From positions 1 through 32,074 of the forward strand of contig VRUE01000019.1 in NCBI GenBank assembly GCA_019456285.1: a DNA stretch of 32,074 nt, given 5' to 3'. Below, in pieces: positions 15,217 through 24,403 of this stretch. This DNA comes from Solirubrobacterales bacterium. Lineage in GTDB: Bacteria; Actinomycetota; Thermoleophilia; Solirubrobacterales; 70-9. Within the stretch, counting starts at the first letter, position 1. Each line of letters begins with the position of its first letter. The notes beneath the pieces are model-generated. The model was not told the DNA's origin. It worked only from the letters and a program-made list of their open reading frames with translations, and did not search any database. The position numbers and the translations under genes were made by a program.

Positions 15217-16298
15217 GGGTCGCCATCCTCGGGGTGGGCCTGATCGGAGGCTCGATCGGGCTCGCCGCGCGGCAGCGGCTGGAGGGCGAGGTGGTCGGGT
15301 TCGACCCCGACCCCGGCACGCTGGAGCGGGCGGCGCGGGCCGGCGTCGTCGATCGCAGCGTGGGCACGGCAGCCGAGGCCTGCGAGGGCGCCGGGGTCGT
15401 CTTCTGCGCGGCGCCGGTGGCGAGCCTGCCGGGTCTGGCGGGCGCCGCCCTGGACGCCTGCGGCCCCGACGCGGTCGTCACCGACGTCGGCTCGACCAAG
15501 CGCGAGATCGTCGCGGCGCTGGGCGCCGGCGAGCGCTTCATCGGCGGCCACCCGCTGGCCGGCGCGGAGACCTCCGGCGTTGAGAACGCCCGCGCCGACC
15601 TCTTCGAGGGCGCCCGCTGGTACCTGACCCCGACCGCGCGCTCCGGCGGCCTCCTCTACGACCGGCTGCAGCGGACGATCACCGGGCTCGGCGCCCGCCC
15701 GCAGGCGATCGACGCCGAGACGCACGACCGCCTGATGGCGACGGTGAGCCACCTGCCGCACGTGGTCGCCAACGTCCTGGTCGGGCAGGCGGCGGCGGAG
15801 CTGACCCGCGACTCGGAGCGGATGCCCGAAGTCGGCCCGAGCTTTCGCGACACGACCCGGGTCGCCGGCGCCAACCCGGCGATCTGGGGGGACATCTTCT
15901 CCACCAACCGCGGCGCGGTCGCGGCGGCGATCGACGCGACCGGAGCGCGGCTGCGGGAGGCGGCGAAGCTGATCCGGGCCGGCGACCGTGACGCCGTCGC
16001 CTCCTGGCACGCCGCGGCCGCGGCGGACCGCCGCGGCCTGCTGGAGGCCGACCTGGCCGGAGGGCCGCTGCACGAGCTGCGCGTCGTCGTCGTCAACCGG
16101 CCCGGCACGATCGCCGAGCTGGCGCTGGTGCTCGGCGAGGCCGGGGTCAACATCGAGGACATGGCGCTCCACCCGGCGCCGGACATGACCTCGGGGGCGG
16201 TCTCGCTCTGGGTGGCCGGCGAGGAGCAGGCGGAGCGCGCGGTGGCGCTGGTGCGGGAGCTGGGCCACACGGTGACCGTGCTCGGCGCCGCGGAGTAG
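15213..16298 (+). CDS. tyrA: Prephenate/arogenate dehydrogenase
   Basis: GVGLIGGSIGLAAR, TDVGSTKREIV, FIGGHPLAGAETSG, SHLPHVVANVL, C-terminal ACT-like segment RVVVVNRPGTIAELALVLGEAGVNIEDM. Confidence 0.93.
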   Translation: MRVAILGVGLIGGSIGLAARQRLEGEVVGFDPDPGTLERAARAGVVDRSVGTAAEACEGAGVVFCAAPVASLPGLAGAALDACGPDAVVTDVGSTKREIVAALGAGERFIGGHPLAGAETSGVENARADLFEGARWYLTPTARSGGLLYDRLQRTITGLGARPQAIDAETHDRLMATVSHLPHVVANVLVGQAAAELTRDSERMPEVGPSFRDTTRVAGANPAIWGDIFSTNRGAVAAAIDATGARLREAAKLIRAGDRDAVASWHAAAAADRRGLLEADLAGGPLHELRVVVVNRPGTIAELALVLGEAGVNIEDMALHPAPDMTSGAVSLWVAGEEQAERAVALVRELGHTVTVLGAAE

Positions 16299-17599
16299 TG
16301 GTGGCAGCCCGCTTCGACCCCTCGGGCCCGCTGCGCGGGACCCTGCGCCCGCCGCCCGACAAGTCGGTCTCCCACCGCGCGGCGCTGATCGCCGCGATGG
16401 GGGAGGGCGAGACGGCGATCGAGGGCTACCTCGACTCGGCCGACACCCGCTCGACCCTGACGGCGATCGAGGCGCTCGGCGCCCGGGTCGAGGGCGTCGA
16501 CGCCACCGGGATCGAGCCGGTCATCCGCGTCCGCGGCGTCGGCCTGCGCGGCCCCGCCGGCGCGGACATCGACGTGGGCAACGCCGGCACGCTGCTGCGG
16601 CTGCTGCCGGGCTGGCTGGCCGGGCAGGAGACGGGAGCCTGGGCGCTGGACGGCGACGACTCGATCCGCTGCCGGCCGGTCGACCGGATCGCCGAGCCGC
16701 TGCGGCTGATGGGGGCGCGGCTGCGCTGCCGCGACGGCCGCCTGCCGCCGCTGCGGGTCGAGGCCGCCCCGCTGCGGGGCATCTCCTATCGGCTGCCGGT
16801 GGCGAGCGCCCAGGTCAAGTCGTGCCTGCTGTTCGCCGGTCTGCTGGCCGCGGGCGAGACGCGGCTGGCCGAGCCGCTGTCCAGCCGCGATCACACCGAG
16901 CGGATGCTGGTCGCCGCCGGCGCCGAGGTCGAGCGACAGGACGGCGCCGTCGGGGTGCGGCCGGCGGTGCGGCTCGAGCCCGGCGAGATCGTCGTCCCCG
17001 CCGACTTCTCCTCGGCCGCCTTCTTCGTCGTCGCGGCGCTGCTCGTCCCCGGCAGCGATCTCACCCTCGCCGGGGTCGGTCTCAACCCGACCCGCACCGG
17101 GCTGCTGTCGATCCTGGCGCGGATGGGCGCCGAGATCGAGGTCGAGGGCGAGGGCGAGCGCGGTGGCGAGCCGAGCGGCCGGATCCGTGTCCGCCCGTCG
17201 CAGCTGCGCGCCGCCGAGGTCGGCGGCGCCGAGATACCGCTGGCGATCGACGAGCTGCCCCTGGTGGCGCTTGCCGCCTGTTTCGCCGAGGGCACGACGA
17301 CGATCCGCGACGCCGCCGAGCTGCGGCGCAAGGAGTCCGACCGGGTCGCCACCGCGAGCGAGGCGCTGGCCGCGCTGGGCGGCAGGGTCGAGCCAACCGA
17401 GGACGGGATCAGGATCGAGGGCGGCGGCGGCCTGCGCGGGGGGGCGGTCGACTCGCACGGCGACCACCGGATCGCGATGCTGGGGGCGGTCGCCGGCCTC
17501 ACCTCGCGCCAGGGCGTCGAGGTCGAGGGGATGGACGCCGCCGCGGTCAGCTACCCGGGCTTCGAGGCCGACCTCGCCTCGCTCCTCCGCGGCGGCTGA
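16298..17599 (+). CDS. aroA: 3-phosphoshikimate 1-carboxyvinyltransferase (EPSP synthase)
   Basis: PPDKSVSHRAALIAA, VGNAGTLLRLLPGWLAG, SAQVKSCLLFAGLLAAGET, RRKESDRV, GDHRIAML. Confidence 0.95.
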   Translation: MVAARFDPSGPLRGTLRPPPDKSVSHRAALIAAMGEGETAIEGYLDSADTRSTLTAIEALGARVEGVDATGIEPVIRVRGVGLRGPAGADIDVGNAGTLLRLLPGWLAGQETGAWALDGDDSIRCRPVDRIAEPLRLMGARLRCRDGRLPPLRVEAAPLRGISYRLPVASAQVKSCLLFAGLLAAGETRLAEPLSSRDHTERMLVAAGAEVERQDGAVGVRPAVRLEPGEIVVPADFSSAAFFVVAALLVPGSDLTLAGVGLNPTRTGLLSILARMGAEIEVEGEGERGGEPSGRIRVRPSQLRAAEVGGAEIPLAIDELPLVALAACFAEGTTTIRDAAELRRKESDRVATASEALAALGGRVEPTEDGIRIEGGGGLRGGAVDSHGDHRIAMLGAVAGLTSRQGVEVEGMDAAAVSYPGFEADLASLLRGG

Positions 17600-17620
17600 G
17601 CCACCCACCCGCCCCGCCTC

Positions 17621-17626
17621 TACGCT
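17621..17626 (+). promoter_or_regulatory. Candidate leaderless -10 box TACGCT for cmk
   Basis: TACGCT, 7 nt, ATG 17634. Confidence 0.45.
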
Positions 17627-17633
17627 GCCGCCC

Positions 17634-18272
17634 ATGGTGATCGCGATCGACGGGCCCGCCGGGGCCGGCAAGTCCTCCGTGGCGCGGGCCGCCGCCGCCG
17701 CCCTTGGCTTCACCTACCTCGACTCGGGCGCGATGTACCGGTGCGTCGGGCTGGCCGGGATCGAGCCCGGCGCCGACCTCGACGACGGCGCGGCGATGGG
17801 CGAGCTGGCGCGCTCGCTGGCGATCGGCCTCGACGGCGAGCGGGTCACGATCGACGGGCGCGACGTCAGCGAGGCGATCCGCGGGCCGGCGGTGACCGAA
17901 GCCGCCTCGCGGGTCTCTGTCCATCCGCAGGTGCGGGAGGCGATGGTGGCGCGCCAACGGCGGATGATCGCGACCGGGCGCTACGTCGCCGAGGGCCGCG
18001 ACATCGGCACCGTCGTCAGCCCGGAGGCGCCGCTGAAGGTCTTCCTCACCGCCTCCGAGCGGGAGCGCGCCCGCCGCCGCGCCGCGCAGACCGGGGAGGA
18101 CGGGGCGGCGGTGCTGGCTGCCCAGCGCGAGCGCGACGCGCGCGACCGCACCCGTGAGCACAGCGCCCTCCGCGCCGCTCCCGGCGCGGTCGAGATCGAC
18201 ACCACCGCGCTCTCCCTCGAGCGGGTCGTCGAGCGGGTCGTCGAGCTGGCGAGGGAGCGGGGGCTGGCATGA
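17634..18272 (+). CDS. cmk: Cytidylate kinase
   Basis: [56 protein letters not shown]. Confidence 0.95.
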   Translation: MVIAIDGPAGAGKSSVARAAAAALGFTYLDSGAMYRCVGLAGIEPGADLDDGAAMGELARSLAIGLDGERVTIDGRDVSEAIRGPAVTEAASRVSVHPQVREAMVARQRRMIATGRYVAEGRDIGTVVSPEAPLKVFLTASERERARRRAAQTGEDGAAVLAAQRERDARDRTREHSALRAAPGAVEIDTTALSLERVVERVVELARERGLA

Positions 18273-19591
18273 GCGCCCGCCTCCCGACCGTCGCCGTCGT
18301 CGGCTTCCCCAACGTCGGCAAGAGCACCCTGGTCAATCGCCTCGCCGGCGGGCGCGAGGCGGTCACCCATACCGAGCCCGGCGTCACCCGCGACCGCAAG
18401 CGGGTGCCCTGCGAGTGGAACGGCACCGCCTTCGAGCTGCTCGACACCGGCGGGATCGATTTCCAGGACCAGGCGGAGCTGGCCCGGGACGTGCAGCGCC
18501 AGGCCCGGCTCGGGATCGCCGAGGCCGACGTGGTGATGCTGGTCACCGACGCCCGCGCCGGGGTGCGGGCCGGCGATGCCGAGCTGGCGAAGACGCTGCG
18601 GGGAGGCGGCACGCCGGTGCTGGTCGTCGCCAACAAGGTCGACCGCCCCGGCGACGAGCACCTGACGGCCGAGTTCCACAAGCTCGGCCTCGGCGAGCCG
18701 TTCGCGGTCTCGGCGACCCACGGCCTCGGCAGCGGCGACCTGCTCGACCGCACGGTCGAGCTGCTCGGTGACCGCGCTGAGGCCAAGAGCGGCGAGGGGC
18801 CGACCCGGGTCGCGGTGGTCGGGCGTCCCAACGTCGGCAAGTCGTCGCTGGTCAACGCCTTCCTCGACGCCGACCGGGTGATCGTCTCCGAGCGGGCGGG
18901 GACGACCCGCGACGCGATCGACACCGAGCTGGAGGTCGACGGGCGCCCGCTGGTGCTCGTCGACACCGCGGGGCTGCGCCGCCGCTCCAAGGTCGCCGGC
19001 ACGGTCGACTACTACGCGCAGCTTCGCTCCGAGCGGGCGGTCGAGCGCGCCGATGTCGTCCTCGTGGTCTGCGACGCTCGCGAGGGCGTCACCGCCGAGG
19101 ACTTGCGGGTGGCGGAGCTGGCGATGCGCGCCGGCTGCGCGACGCTGCTGGCGCTCAACAAGTGGGATGTCACCGCCACCGACATCGACGACGCCCGCGC
19201 CCGGGTCGAGCGCAAGCTGCGGCTTCGCCCGGCCGTCGTCACCTGCTCGGCGCTGCGGGGGCGCAACGTCGCCAACCTGCTTCCGGCGGCGCTGCGGCTG
19301 GCCGACCGCGCCGCGGAGCGGATCCCGACCCCGGAGCTGAACCGCTTCGTCGCCGACCTCGTCGCCAAGACCCCGCCTCCGGCCCGCCGCGGCCGCCGCC
19401 TCCGCCTCTACTACGCGGCGCAGGTGGAGGTGCGGCCGCCGCGGATCGCGATCCAGGTCAACGACCGCCGCCTGCTCGTCCGCAACTGGGCCTACCACCT
19501 GGAGAACCGGCTGCGCGAGTCGTACGGCCTCGAGGGCGTGCCCCTGATTATCGACTTCGTCCCCCACTCCGGCCGCCGAGGACGGGCCTGA
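18269..19591 (+). CDS. der: Ribosome biogenesis GTPase Der (EngA)
   Basis: Two G domains ([28 protein letters not shown]) and a KH-like C-terminus. ATGA overlap with cmk. Confidence 0.95.
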   Translation: MSARLPTVAVVGFPNVGKSTLVNRLAGGREAVTHTEPGVTRDRKRVPCEWNGTAFELLDTGGIDFQDQAELARDVQRQARLGIAEADVVMLVTDARAGVRAGDAELAKTLRGGGTPVLVVANKVDRPGDEHLTAEFHKLGLGEPFAVSATHGLGSGDLLDRTVELLGDRAEAKSGEGPTRVAVVGRPNVGKSSLVNAFLDADRVIVSERAGTTRDAIDTELEVDGRPLVLVDTAGLRRRSKVAGTVDYYAQLRSERAVERADVVLVVCDAREGVTAEDLRVAELAMRAGCATLLALNKWDVTATDIDDARARVERKLRLRPAVVTCSALRGRNVANLLPAALRLADRAAERIPTPELNRFVADLVAKTPPPARRGRRLRLYYAAQVEVRPPRIAIQVNDRRLLVRNWAYHLENRLRESYGLEGVPLIIDFVPHSGRRGRA

Positions 19592-19615
19592 CGCTGCGCA
19601 TATCGGCGTCCTCGG
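19576..19615 (+). terminator. Perfect 9-bp stem-loop spanning the der stop codon
   Basis: CCGAGGACG(19576-19584), 22-nt loop, CGTCCTCGG(19607-19615); third copy of the arm at 19673-19681. Confidence 0.4.
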
Positions 19616-19644
19616 TCGCTCGCGTGCTAAAGCACACCACGCTC

Positions 19645-19662
19645 CCTACCGGGATAGGTCCT
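19645..19662. promoter_or_regulatory. 18-bp motif CCTACCGGGATAGGTCCT, copy 2 (upstream of metK)
   Basis: Exact match to 12720-12737; ends 31 nt before the metK ATG. Confidence 0.7.
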
Positions 19663-19681
19663 TGGTCACGCCCGTCCTCGG

Positions 19682-19687
19682 TACGCT
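19682..19687 (+). promoter_or_regulatory. Candidate leaderless -10 box TACGCT for metK
   Basis: TACGCT, 6 nt, ATG 19694. Confidence 0.5.
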
Positions 19688-19693
19688 TCGGCA

Positions 19694-20944
19694 ATGTCAA
19701 CCATCGAGCCGCTCGCCGAGGGCGAATACCTGTTCACTTCGGAGTCGGTCACCGAGGGCCACCCCGACAAGGTCTGCGACCAGATCTCCGACGCCGTGCT
19801 CGACGCCGTGATGGCGGAGGACCCCGAGGGCCGCGTCGCCTGCGAGACCCTCGTCAACACCGGGATGGCGGTCGTCTCCGGCGAGATCTCCACCGACGCC
19901 CGCCTCAACGTCCCCGAGATCGTCCGCGAGACGATCCGCGGGATTGGCTACGACCACGGCGACTACGGCTACAACTGCGACCACATCTCGGTCCTCGTCT
20001 CGCTCGACAAGCAGTCCCCCGACATCGCCCAGGGCGTCGACGCCGCCTACGAGACCCGGGTCGGGCCCGCCTCGGACGACGAGCTGCTGGTTGCCGGCGC
20101 CGGCGACCAGGGGATGATGTTCGGCTACGCGACCGACGAGACCGAGGCGCTGATGCCGATGCCGATCCAGATCGCCCACCGGCTGGCCGAGCGCCTCGCC
20201 GCGGTCCGCGGGGACGGCACGCTCGATTACCTCGGCCCCGACGGCAAGACGCAGGCGACGGTTCGCTACGCGGACGGCCGCCCGGTCCGGGTCGAGAAGC
20301 TGCTGATCTCCGCCCAGCACGCTCCGGGCGTCGAGTCCGAGGAGACGATCAAGCCCGACCTCTGGGAGCACGTTGTGCTGCCGGTGCTCAGCGCCGAGGT
20401 CCCCGGCCTCTTCGACGAGGCCGAGCTGCGCGACGGCTTCCTCGTCAACCCGACCGGCAAGTTCGTGATCGGCGGCCCGGTCGGCGACGCCGGCCTCACC
20501 GGCCGCAAGATCATCGTCGACACCTACGGCGGGATGGCGCGCCACGGCGGCGGCGCCTTCTCCGGCAAGGACCCCTCGAAGGTCGACCGCTCGGCCTCCT
20601 ACGCGGCCCGCCACGTCGCCAAGAACGTCGTCGCGGCGGGGCTGGCGGAGCGCTGCGAGGTCCAGGTCGCCTATGCGATCGGGGTCGCCCGCCCGATCTC
20701 GCTGATGGTCGAGACCTTCGGCACCGGCAAGCTCCCCGACTCGCGGCTCTCCCACCTGGTCGAGACGGAGTTCGACCTGCGGCCGGGCGCCTTCCGCCGC
20801 TACCTCGACCTGCACCGGCCGATCTTCCAGAAGACCGCGGCATATGGCCACTTCGGCCGTGAGGACCCTGACTTCACGTGGGAGAGGACCGACCGGGCCG
20901 AGGCGCTACGCGACGCGGCGGGCCTGGCGGCCGCGCCTGCCTAA
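19694..20944 (+). CDS. metK: S-adenosylmethionine synthetase
   Basis: [63 protein letters not shown]. Confidence 0.97.
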   Translation: MSTIEPLAEGEYLFTSESVTEGHPDKVCDQISDAVLDAVMAEDPEGRVACETLVNTGMAVVSGEISTDARLNVPEIVRETIRGIGYDHGDYGYNCDHISVLVSLDKQSPDIAQGVDAAYETRVGPASDDELLVAGAGDQGMMFGYATDETEALMPMPIQIAHRLAERLAAVRGDGTLDYLGPDGKTQATVRYADGRPVRVEKLLISAQHAPGVESEETIKPDLWEHVVLPVLSAEVPGLFDEAELRDGFLVNPTGKFVIGGPVGDAGLTGRKIIVDTYGGMARHGGGAFSGKDPSKVDRSASYAARHVAKNVVAAGLAERCEVQVAYAIGVARPISLMVETFGTGKLPDSRLSHLVETEFDLRPGAFRRYLDLHRPIFQKTAAYGHFGREDPDFTWERTDRAEALRDAAGLAAAPA

Positions 20945-20962
20945 CGCGCACCCTTCGGATAG

Positions 20963-21472
20963 TCACTGACCGGGAGGCTGCGCTTCTCCCAGGCCGTGGG
21001 CGCCGGCCGCGGTGGCGCCGGTTGCCCGGTCGACGCGGTGGACCACCTCGCCCGGGTCGGCGACCCCGGCGAAGATGAAGTTGTAGTCGTCGGTTGCCGC
21101 GGTGTCGAAGTCGACATCGCCGATTTGCATGATCCGCTGGTAGATCGACTGCCGGTAGTTGACGTTCTGCACCCGCTCCAGCCGCGTCTCCTGGACCTCC
21201 CGGGAGACGATCCCGCGCTTGATGTTGAGGCGGCGGCTGGTGATCGTGTAGGTCGTCGCGACGCGCTTCACGAAGCCGACGAGGGCGGTGAGCCCGACCA
21301 GCGCCAGGACGACCAGGAACACGTCGCCGCCGCCGGCGCCGAAGAGCTTGGCGATCGCGCCGACGATCGCTGCGATCAGGATTCCCTTCAGGTAGAAGCC
21401 GAGGATCGCGCGCCAGGACGGGTGGCCCTGGAAGATCACCTGCTCCCCGGGGCTGAGGTTCAAGCTCGCCAT
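20963..21472 (-). CDS. PH-domain (YdbS/DUF304-like) membrane protein
   Basis: MASLNLSPGEQVIFQGHPSWRAIL, two TM segments, YTITSRRLNIKRGIVSREVQETRLERVQNVNYRQSIYQRIMQIGDVDFDTA. Convergent with metK, divergent from priA. Confidence 0.85.
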   Translation of the reverse strand: MASLNLSPGEQVIFQGHPSWRAILGFYLKGILIAAIVGAIAKLFGAGGGDVFLVVLALVGLTALVGFVKRVATTYTITSRRLNIKRGIVSREVQETRLERVQNVNYRQSIYQRIMQIGDVDFDTAATDDYNFIFAGVADPGEVVHRVDRATGATAAGAHGLGEAQPPGQ

Positions 21473-21512
21473 CGCTCCGCGTGAGCATACCCGCGGCGTC
21501 CGCCTCTCTCCA

Positions 21513-21518
21513 TACCGT
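21513..21518 (+). promoter_or_regulatory. Candidate leaderless -10 box TACCGT for priA
   Basis: TACCGT, 6 nt, GTG 21525. Confidence 0.45.
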
Positions 21519-21524
21519 GACTGG

Positions 21525-23714
21525 GTGTCGATCGCGAAGGTCGAGCCGCTGACCACCGCCCGCGCCCTGCGGGGGCCGTTCGACTACCGCCTGCCGGCCG
21601 CGATGGCCGGCCTGGAGGTCGGCAGCGTGGTGCGGGTGCCGTTTGGGAGGCGGCGGGTGCTGGGGGTGGTGGTGGAGCTGGCCGAGGGCTCCGAGCTGCC
21701 GCCGGAGCGGCTCTCCGAGCCGATCGAGGCGCTGGAGGCGGGTGTCCCCGCCGAGCTGGTCCGGCTCGGCCTCTGGATCGCCCGCGAGTACTGCTCGACG
21801 CCCTCCCGCGGCCTCGAGCTGGTGCTGCCGCCAGGCACCGGCGCGGCGGGGCAGCGGGTTCGCTCCCGGGTCGAGCTGCGGGCTGAGATCGCCCCGGCGG
21901 GCGAGCAGGCGCTGAGCGGCGGCGAGCGGCTCGGCGTCAAGCAGCGGGCGGTGCTGGAGGCGCTGCGAACGGGCGAGATGTCGGCGGCAGAGCTTGCCGA
22001 CGCGGTCGGCGCCGACCGCCAGGTGCTGCGGCGGCTGGAGAGCCGTGGCCTGATCGTCTCCCGCAGCTCCCGCCTGCGGCGGCGGCCCGCCCAGCTCGAG
22101 GTGGGCGCCGCCGCGGGCCGACCGGAGCTGCTCGACGAGCAGGCGCGTGCGGTCGATTCGATCGTCGCGGCGCTCGACGGCGAGGCCGGGGCGCCGCGCC
22201 AGCTGCTGCTGCACGGCGTCACCGGCTCGGGCAAGACCGAGGTCTACCTGGCCGCGGTCGAGGCGGCGCTGGCGCGCGGCAGGGGGGCGATCGTCCTCGT
22301 CCCCGAGATCGGGCTGGCCCCGCAGGCGGTGGGGCGCTTCCGGGCCCGGCTCGGCGACCGCTTCGCGGTGCTGCACTCGGCGCTGGCGCCGGGCGAGCGC
22401 TACGACGAGTGGCGGCGGCTGCGAAGCGGCGAGGCGAGCGTCTGCGTCGGGCCGCGCTCCGCCGTCTTCGCCCCCGTCCACGACCTCGGCCTGATCGTCG
22501 TCGACGAGGAGCACGACCCCTCTTACAAGCAGGAGGGCGACCCCTGCTACGACGCCCGGGCCGTCGCCCGGCGCCGCGCCGGGGAGTGCGGAGCGGTGCT
22601 GGTTGCCGGCACCGCGACGCCGCGGCCCGAGTCCTGGCTGGAGCTGCCGCGGATCGAGCTTCCGCGTCGCGTCGACGAGCGGCGGATGCCGCCGGTCGAG
22701 GTGCTCGACATGCGCTCGGCCGACCCCCGCTCGGGGCCGCTTCACCCCGCCACCTGGGAGGCCCTCGAGCAGGTGCGCGGCGGCGGCGCCAAGGCGATCG
22801 TGATGATCAACCGGCGCGGCTTCGCGCCCTGGCTCACCTGCCGTTCCTGCGGGCGTCCCTGGAGCTGCCCCAACTGCGACGTCTCGCTGATCGTCCACCG
22901 CCACAGCGGCCGCCTCGTCTGCCATCACTGCGCCCATTCCGAGCCGCTGCCGGGCGCCTGCGGGGACTGCGGCTCGACGACGCTTTCGCGAGCCGGGGCC
23001 GGGACCGAGCAGGTCGAGGCGCTGCTCCGCGAGCGGCTCGCCCCGATGCCGGTCTTCCGCCTCGACTCCGACACCGCCGCCGGCAAGGGCGCTCACCCCC
23101 GCATCCTCGCCGGCTTCGGCGAGGCGGAGAGCGGCGTCCTGGTCGGGACCCAGATGGTCGCCAAGGGCCACGACTTCCCGGAGGTGACGCTGAGCGCGAT
23201 CCTCGACGCCGACGCGACCCTGCGCTTCCCCGACTTCCGCGCCGCGGAGCGGACCTTCGCGATGGTCGCGCAGCTCGCCGGCCGCAGCGGCCGCGGCGAG
23301 GCCGGGGGGGAGGTGATCGTCCAGACCCTGGCGCCCGAGGCGTCGAGCATCGCCCACGCCGCCCGCCACGACGCGGCCGGCTTCCTCGCCGAGGAGGTCG
23401 AGCGCCGCCGCCTGCTCCGCTACCCGCCCTTCTCCCACCTGGTCCGGATCGTCCTCAGGGCGGAGTCGGAGCCGCGTCTCGACGAGGCCGCCACGGGCCT
23501 GGCCACCGCCCTCGCCGCGACGCTGCCGGAGGGCGCCGACCTGCTCGGCCCCGCTCCGATGTTCCGGGTCCGCAACCGCCACCGCCGCCGCCTGCTGACC
23601 AAGGCCGACGACCGCGAGGCCACGGTCGCCGCAGTGCGCGAGGCGGTCGAGCGCCTGGCCTCCGACCGCTCCCTGCGCAAGGTGGCGATCGGCGTCGACG
23701 TGGACCCCCAGTAG
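21525..23714 (+). CDS. priA: Primosomal protein N' (replication restart helicase PriA)
   Basis: GVTGSGKTEVYL (Walker A), VVDEEHDPSYKQ, zinc-binding CRSCGRPWSCPNCDVSLIVHRHSGRLVCHHC...CGDCGS, GTQMVAKGHDFPEVTL. Confidence 0.95.
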   Translation: MSIAKVEPLTTARALRGPFDYRLPAAMAGLEVGSVVRVPFGRRRVLGVVVELAEGSELPPERLSEPIEALEAGVPAELVRLGLWIAREYCSTPSRGLELVLPPGTGAAGQRVRSRVELRAEIAPAGEQALSGGERLGVKQRAVLEALRTGEMSAAELADAVGADRQVLRRLESRGLIVSRSSRLRRRPAQLEVGAAAGRPELLDEQARAVDSIVAALDGEAGAPRQLLLHGVTGSGKTEVYLAAVEAALARGRGAIVLVPEIGLAPQAVGRFRARLGDRFAVLHSALAPGERYDEWRRLRSGEASVCVGPRSAVFAPVHDLGLIVVDEEHDPSYKQEGDPCYDARAVARRRAGECGAVLVAGTATPRPESWLELPRIELPRRVDERRMPPVEVLDMRSADPRSGPLHPATWEALEQVRGGGAKAIVMINRRGFAPWLTCRSCGRPWSCPNCDVSLIVHRHSGRLVCHHCAHSEPLPGACGDCGSTTLSRAGAGTEQVEALLRERLAPMPVFRLDSDTAAGKGAHPRILAGFGEAESGVLVGTQMVAKGHDFPEVTLSAILDADATLRFPDFRAAERTFAMVAQLAGRSGRGEAGGEVIVQTLAPEASSIAHAARHDAAGFLAEEVERRRLLRYPPFSHLVRIVLRAESEPRLDEAATGLATALAATLPEGADLLGPAPMFRVRNRHRRRLLTKADDREATVAAVREAVERLASDRSLRKVAIGVDVDPQ

Positions 23715-23758
23715 GCCTCCCCGGACCGCCCCGCGGAGTCCTTAGACTCAGATCATCG

Positions 23759-24403
23759 ATGAGCGATCGGGTTGAGACCGAGACAGGCGAGCCGGGCGAG
23801 AGCCGGCTCGAGGCGGAGCTGCTGGAGCAGCGCCAGGCGGCGCTCGCCCAGGTGGTCAAGTTCGGCGATCCGGTTCTGAAGAGCAAGGCCTCGCCGGTGC
23901 GGGAGTTCGGCCCGAAGCTGCGGGCCGAGATCGAGCGGATGATCGGGATCATGCGCGACGGGATGGGGGTCGGGCTGGCCGCCAACCAGCTCGGGATTCT
24001 GCGCCGCGTGCTCGTCTTCCGGGTGGGCCCGGACTGCGAGCCGACGGCGCTGGTCAATCCGGCGGTCGAGTGGCTCTCGGAGGAGGTCGCCGTCGCCGAA
24101 GAGGGCTGCCTCAGCCTGCCCGGCGTCTCAGTGGACGTGGAGCGGCCCCTGCACGCCCGGTTCGGGGGCCTCGACGTGGACGGGGAGCCGGTGGGGATCG
24201 AGGCGTCGGGCCTCGAGGCGCGGGTCCTCCAGCACGAGGTCGATCACCTCGACGGCGTGCTGATCCTCGACTGGGCGCCGCGCGAGCAGCGCAGGGGGGC
24301 GCTGCGGGCGCTGCGCGAAGGCGGCAGCTACAGCCCGCCGGTCGAGGACGGGGACGAGGCGCGGGAGCGCGACGAGCACCGCGAGCCGCGCACCGACGCG
24401 TGA
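23759..24403 (+). CDS. def: Peptide deformylase
   Basis: GVGLAANQ, EEGCLSLPG, HEVDHLDG motifs; followed by fmt. Confidence 0.93.
   Translation: MSDRVETETGEPGESRLEAELLEQRQAALAQVVKFGDPVLKSKASPVREFGPKLRAEIERMIGIMRDGMGVGLAANQLGILRRVLVFRVGPDCEPTALVNPAVEWLSEEVAVAEEGCLSLPGVSVDVERPLHARFGGLDVDGEPVGIEASGLEARVLQHEVDHLDGVLILDWAPREQRRGALRALREGGSYSPPVEDGDEARERDEHREPRTDA

Noticed and set aside
19592-19693. SAM riboswitch upstream of metK
   Set aside because: No recognisable SAM aptamer core, and the metK promoter appears leaderless.
20874-23582. 902-aa minus-strand ORF antisense to priA
   Set aside because: Compositionally biased; priA on the plus strand is unambiguous.
23736-23749. GAGTC-CTTA-GACTC inverted repeat upstream of def
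   Set aside because: Only 5-bp arms; likely within chance. The overlapping TAGACT lies 10 nt from the ATG, outside the 6-8 nt leaderless spacing counted elsewhere.
23759-24403. Deformylase first motif GVGLAANQ instead of the usual GVGLAAPQ
   Set aside because: The motif position is known to vary (GxGxAAxQ); catalytic Cys and HExxH are intact, so not considered functionally unusual.
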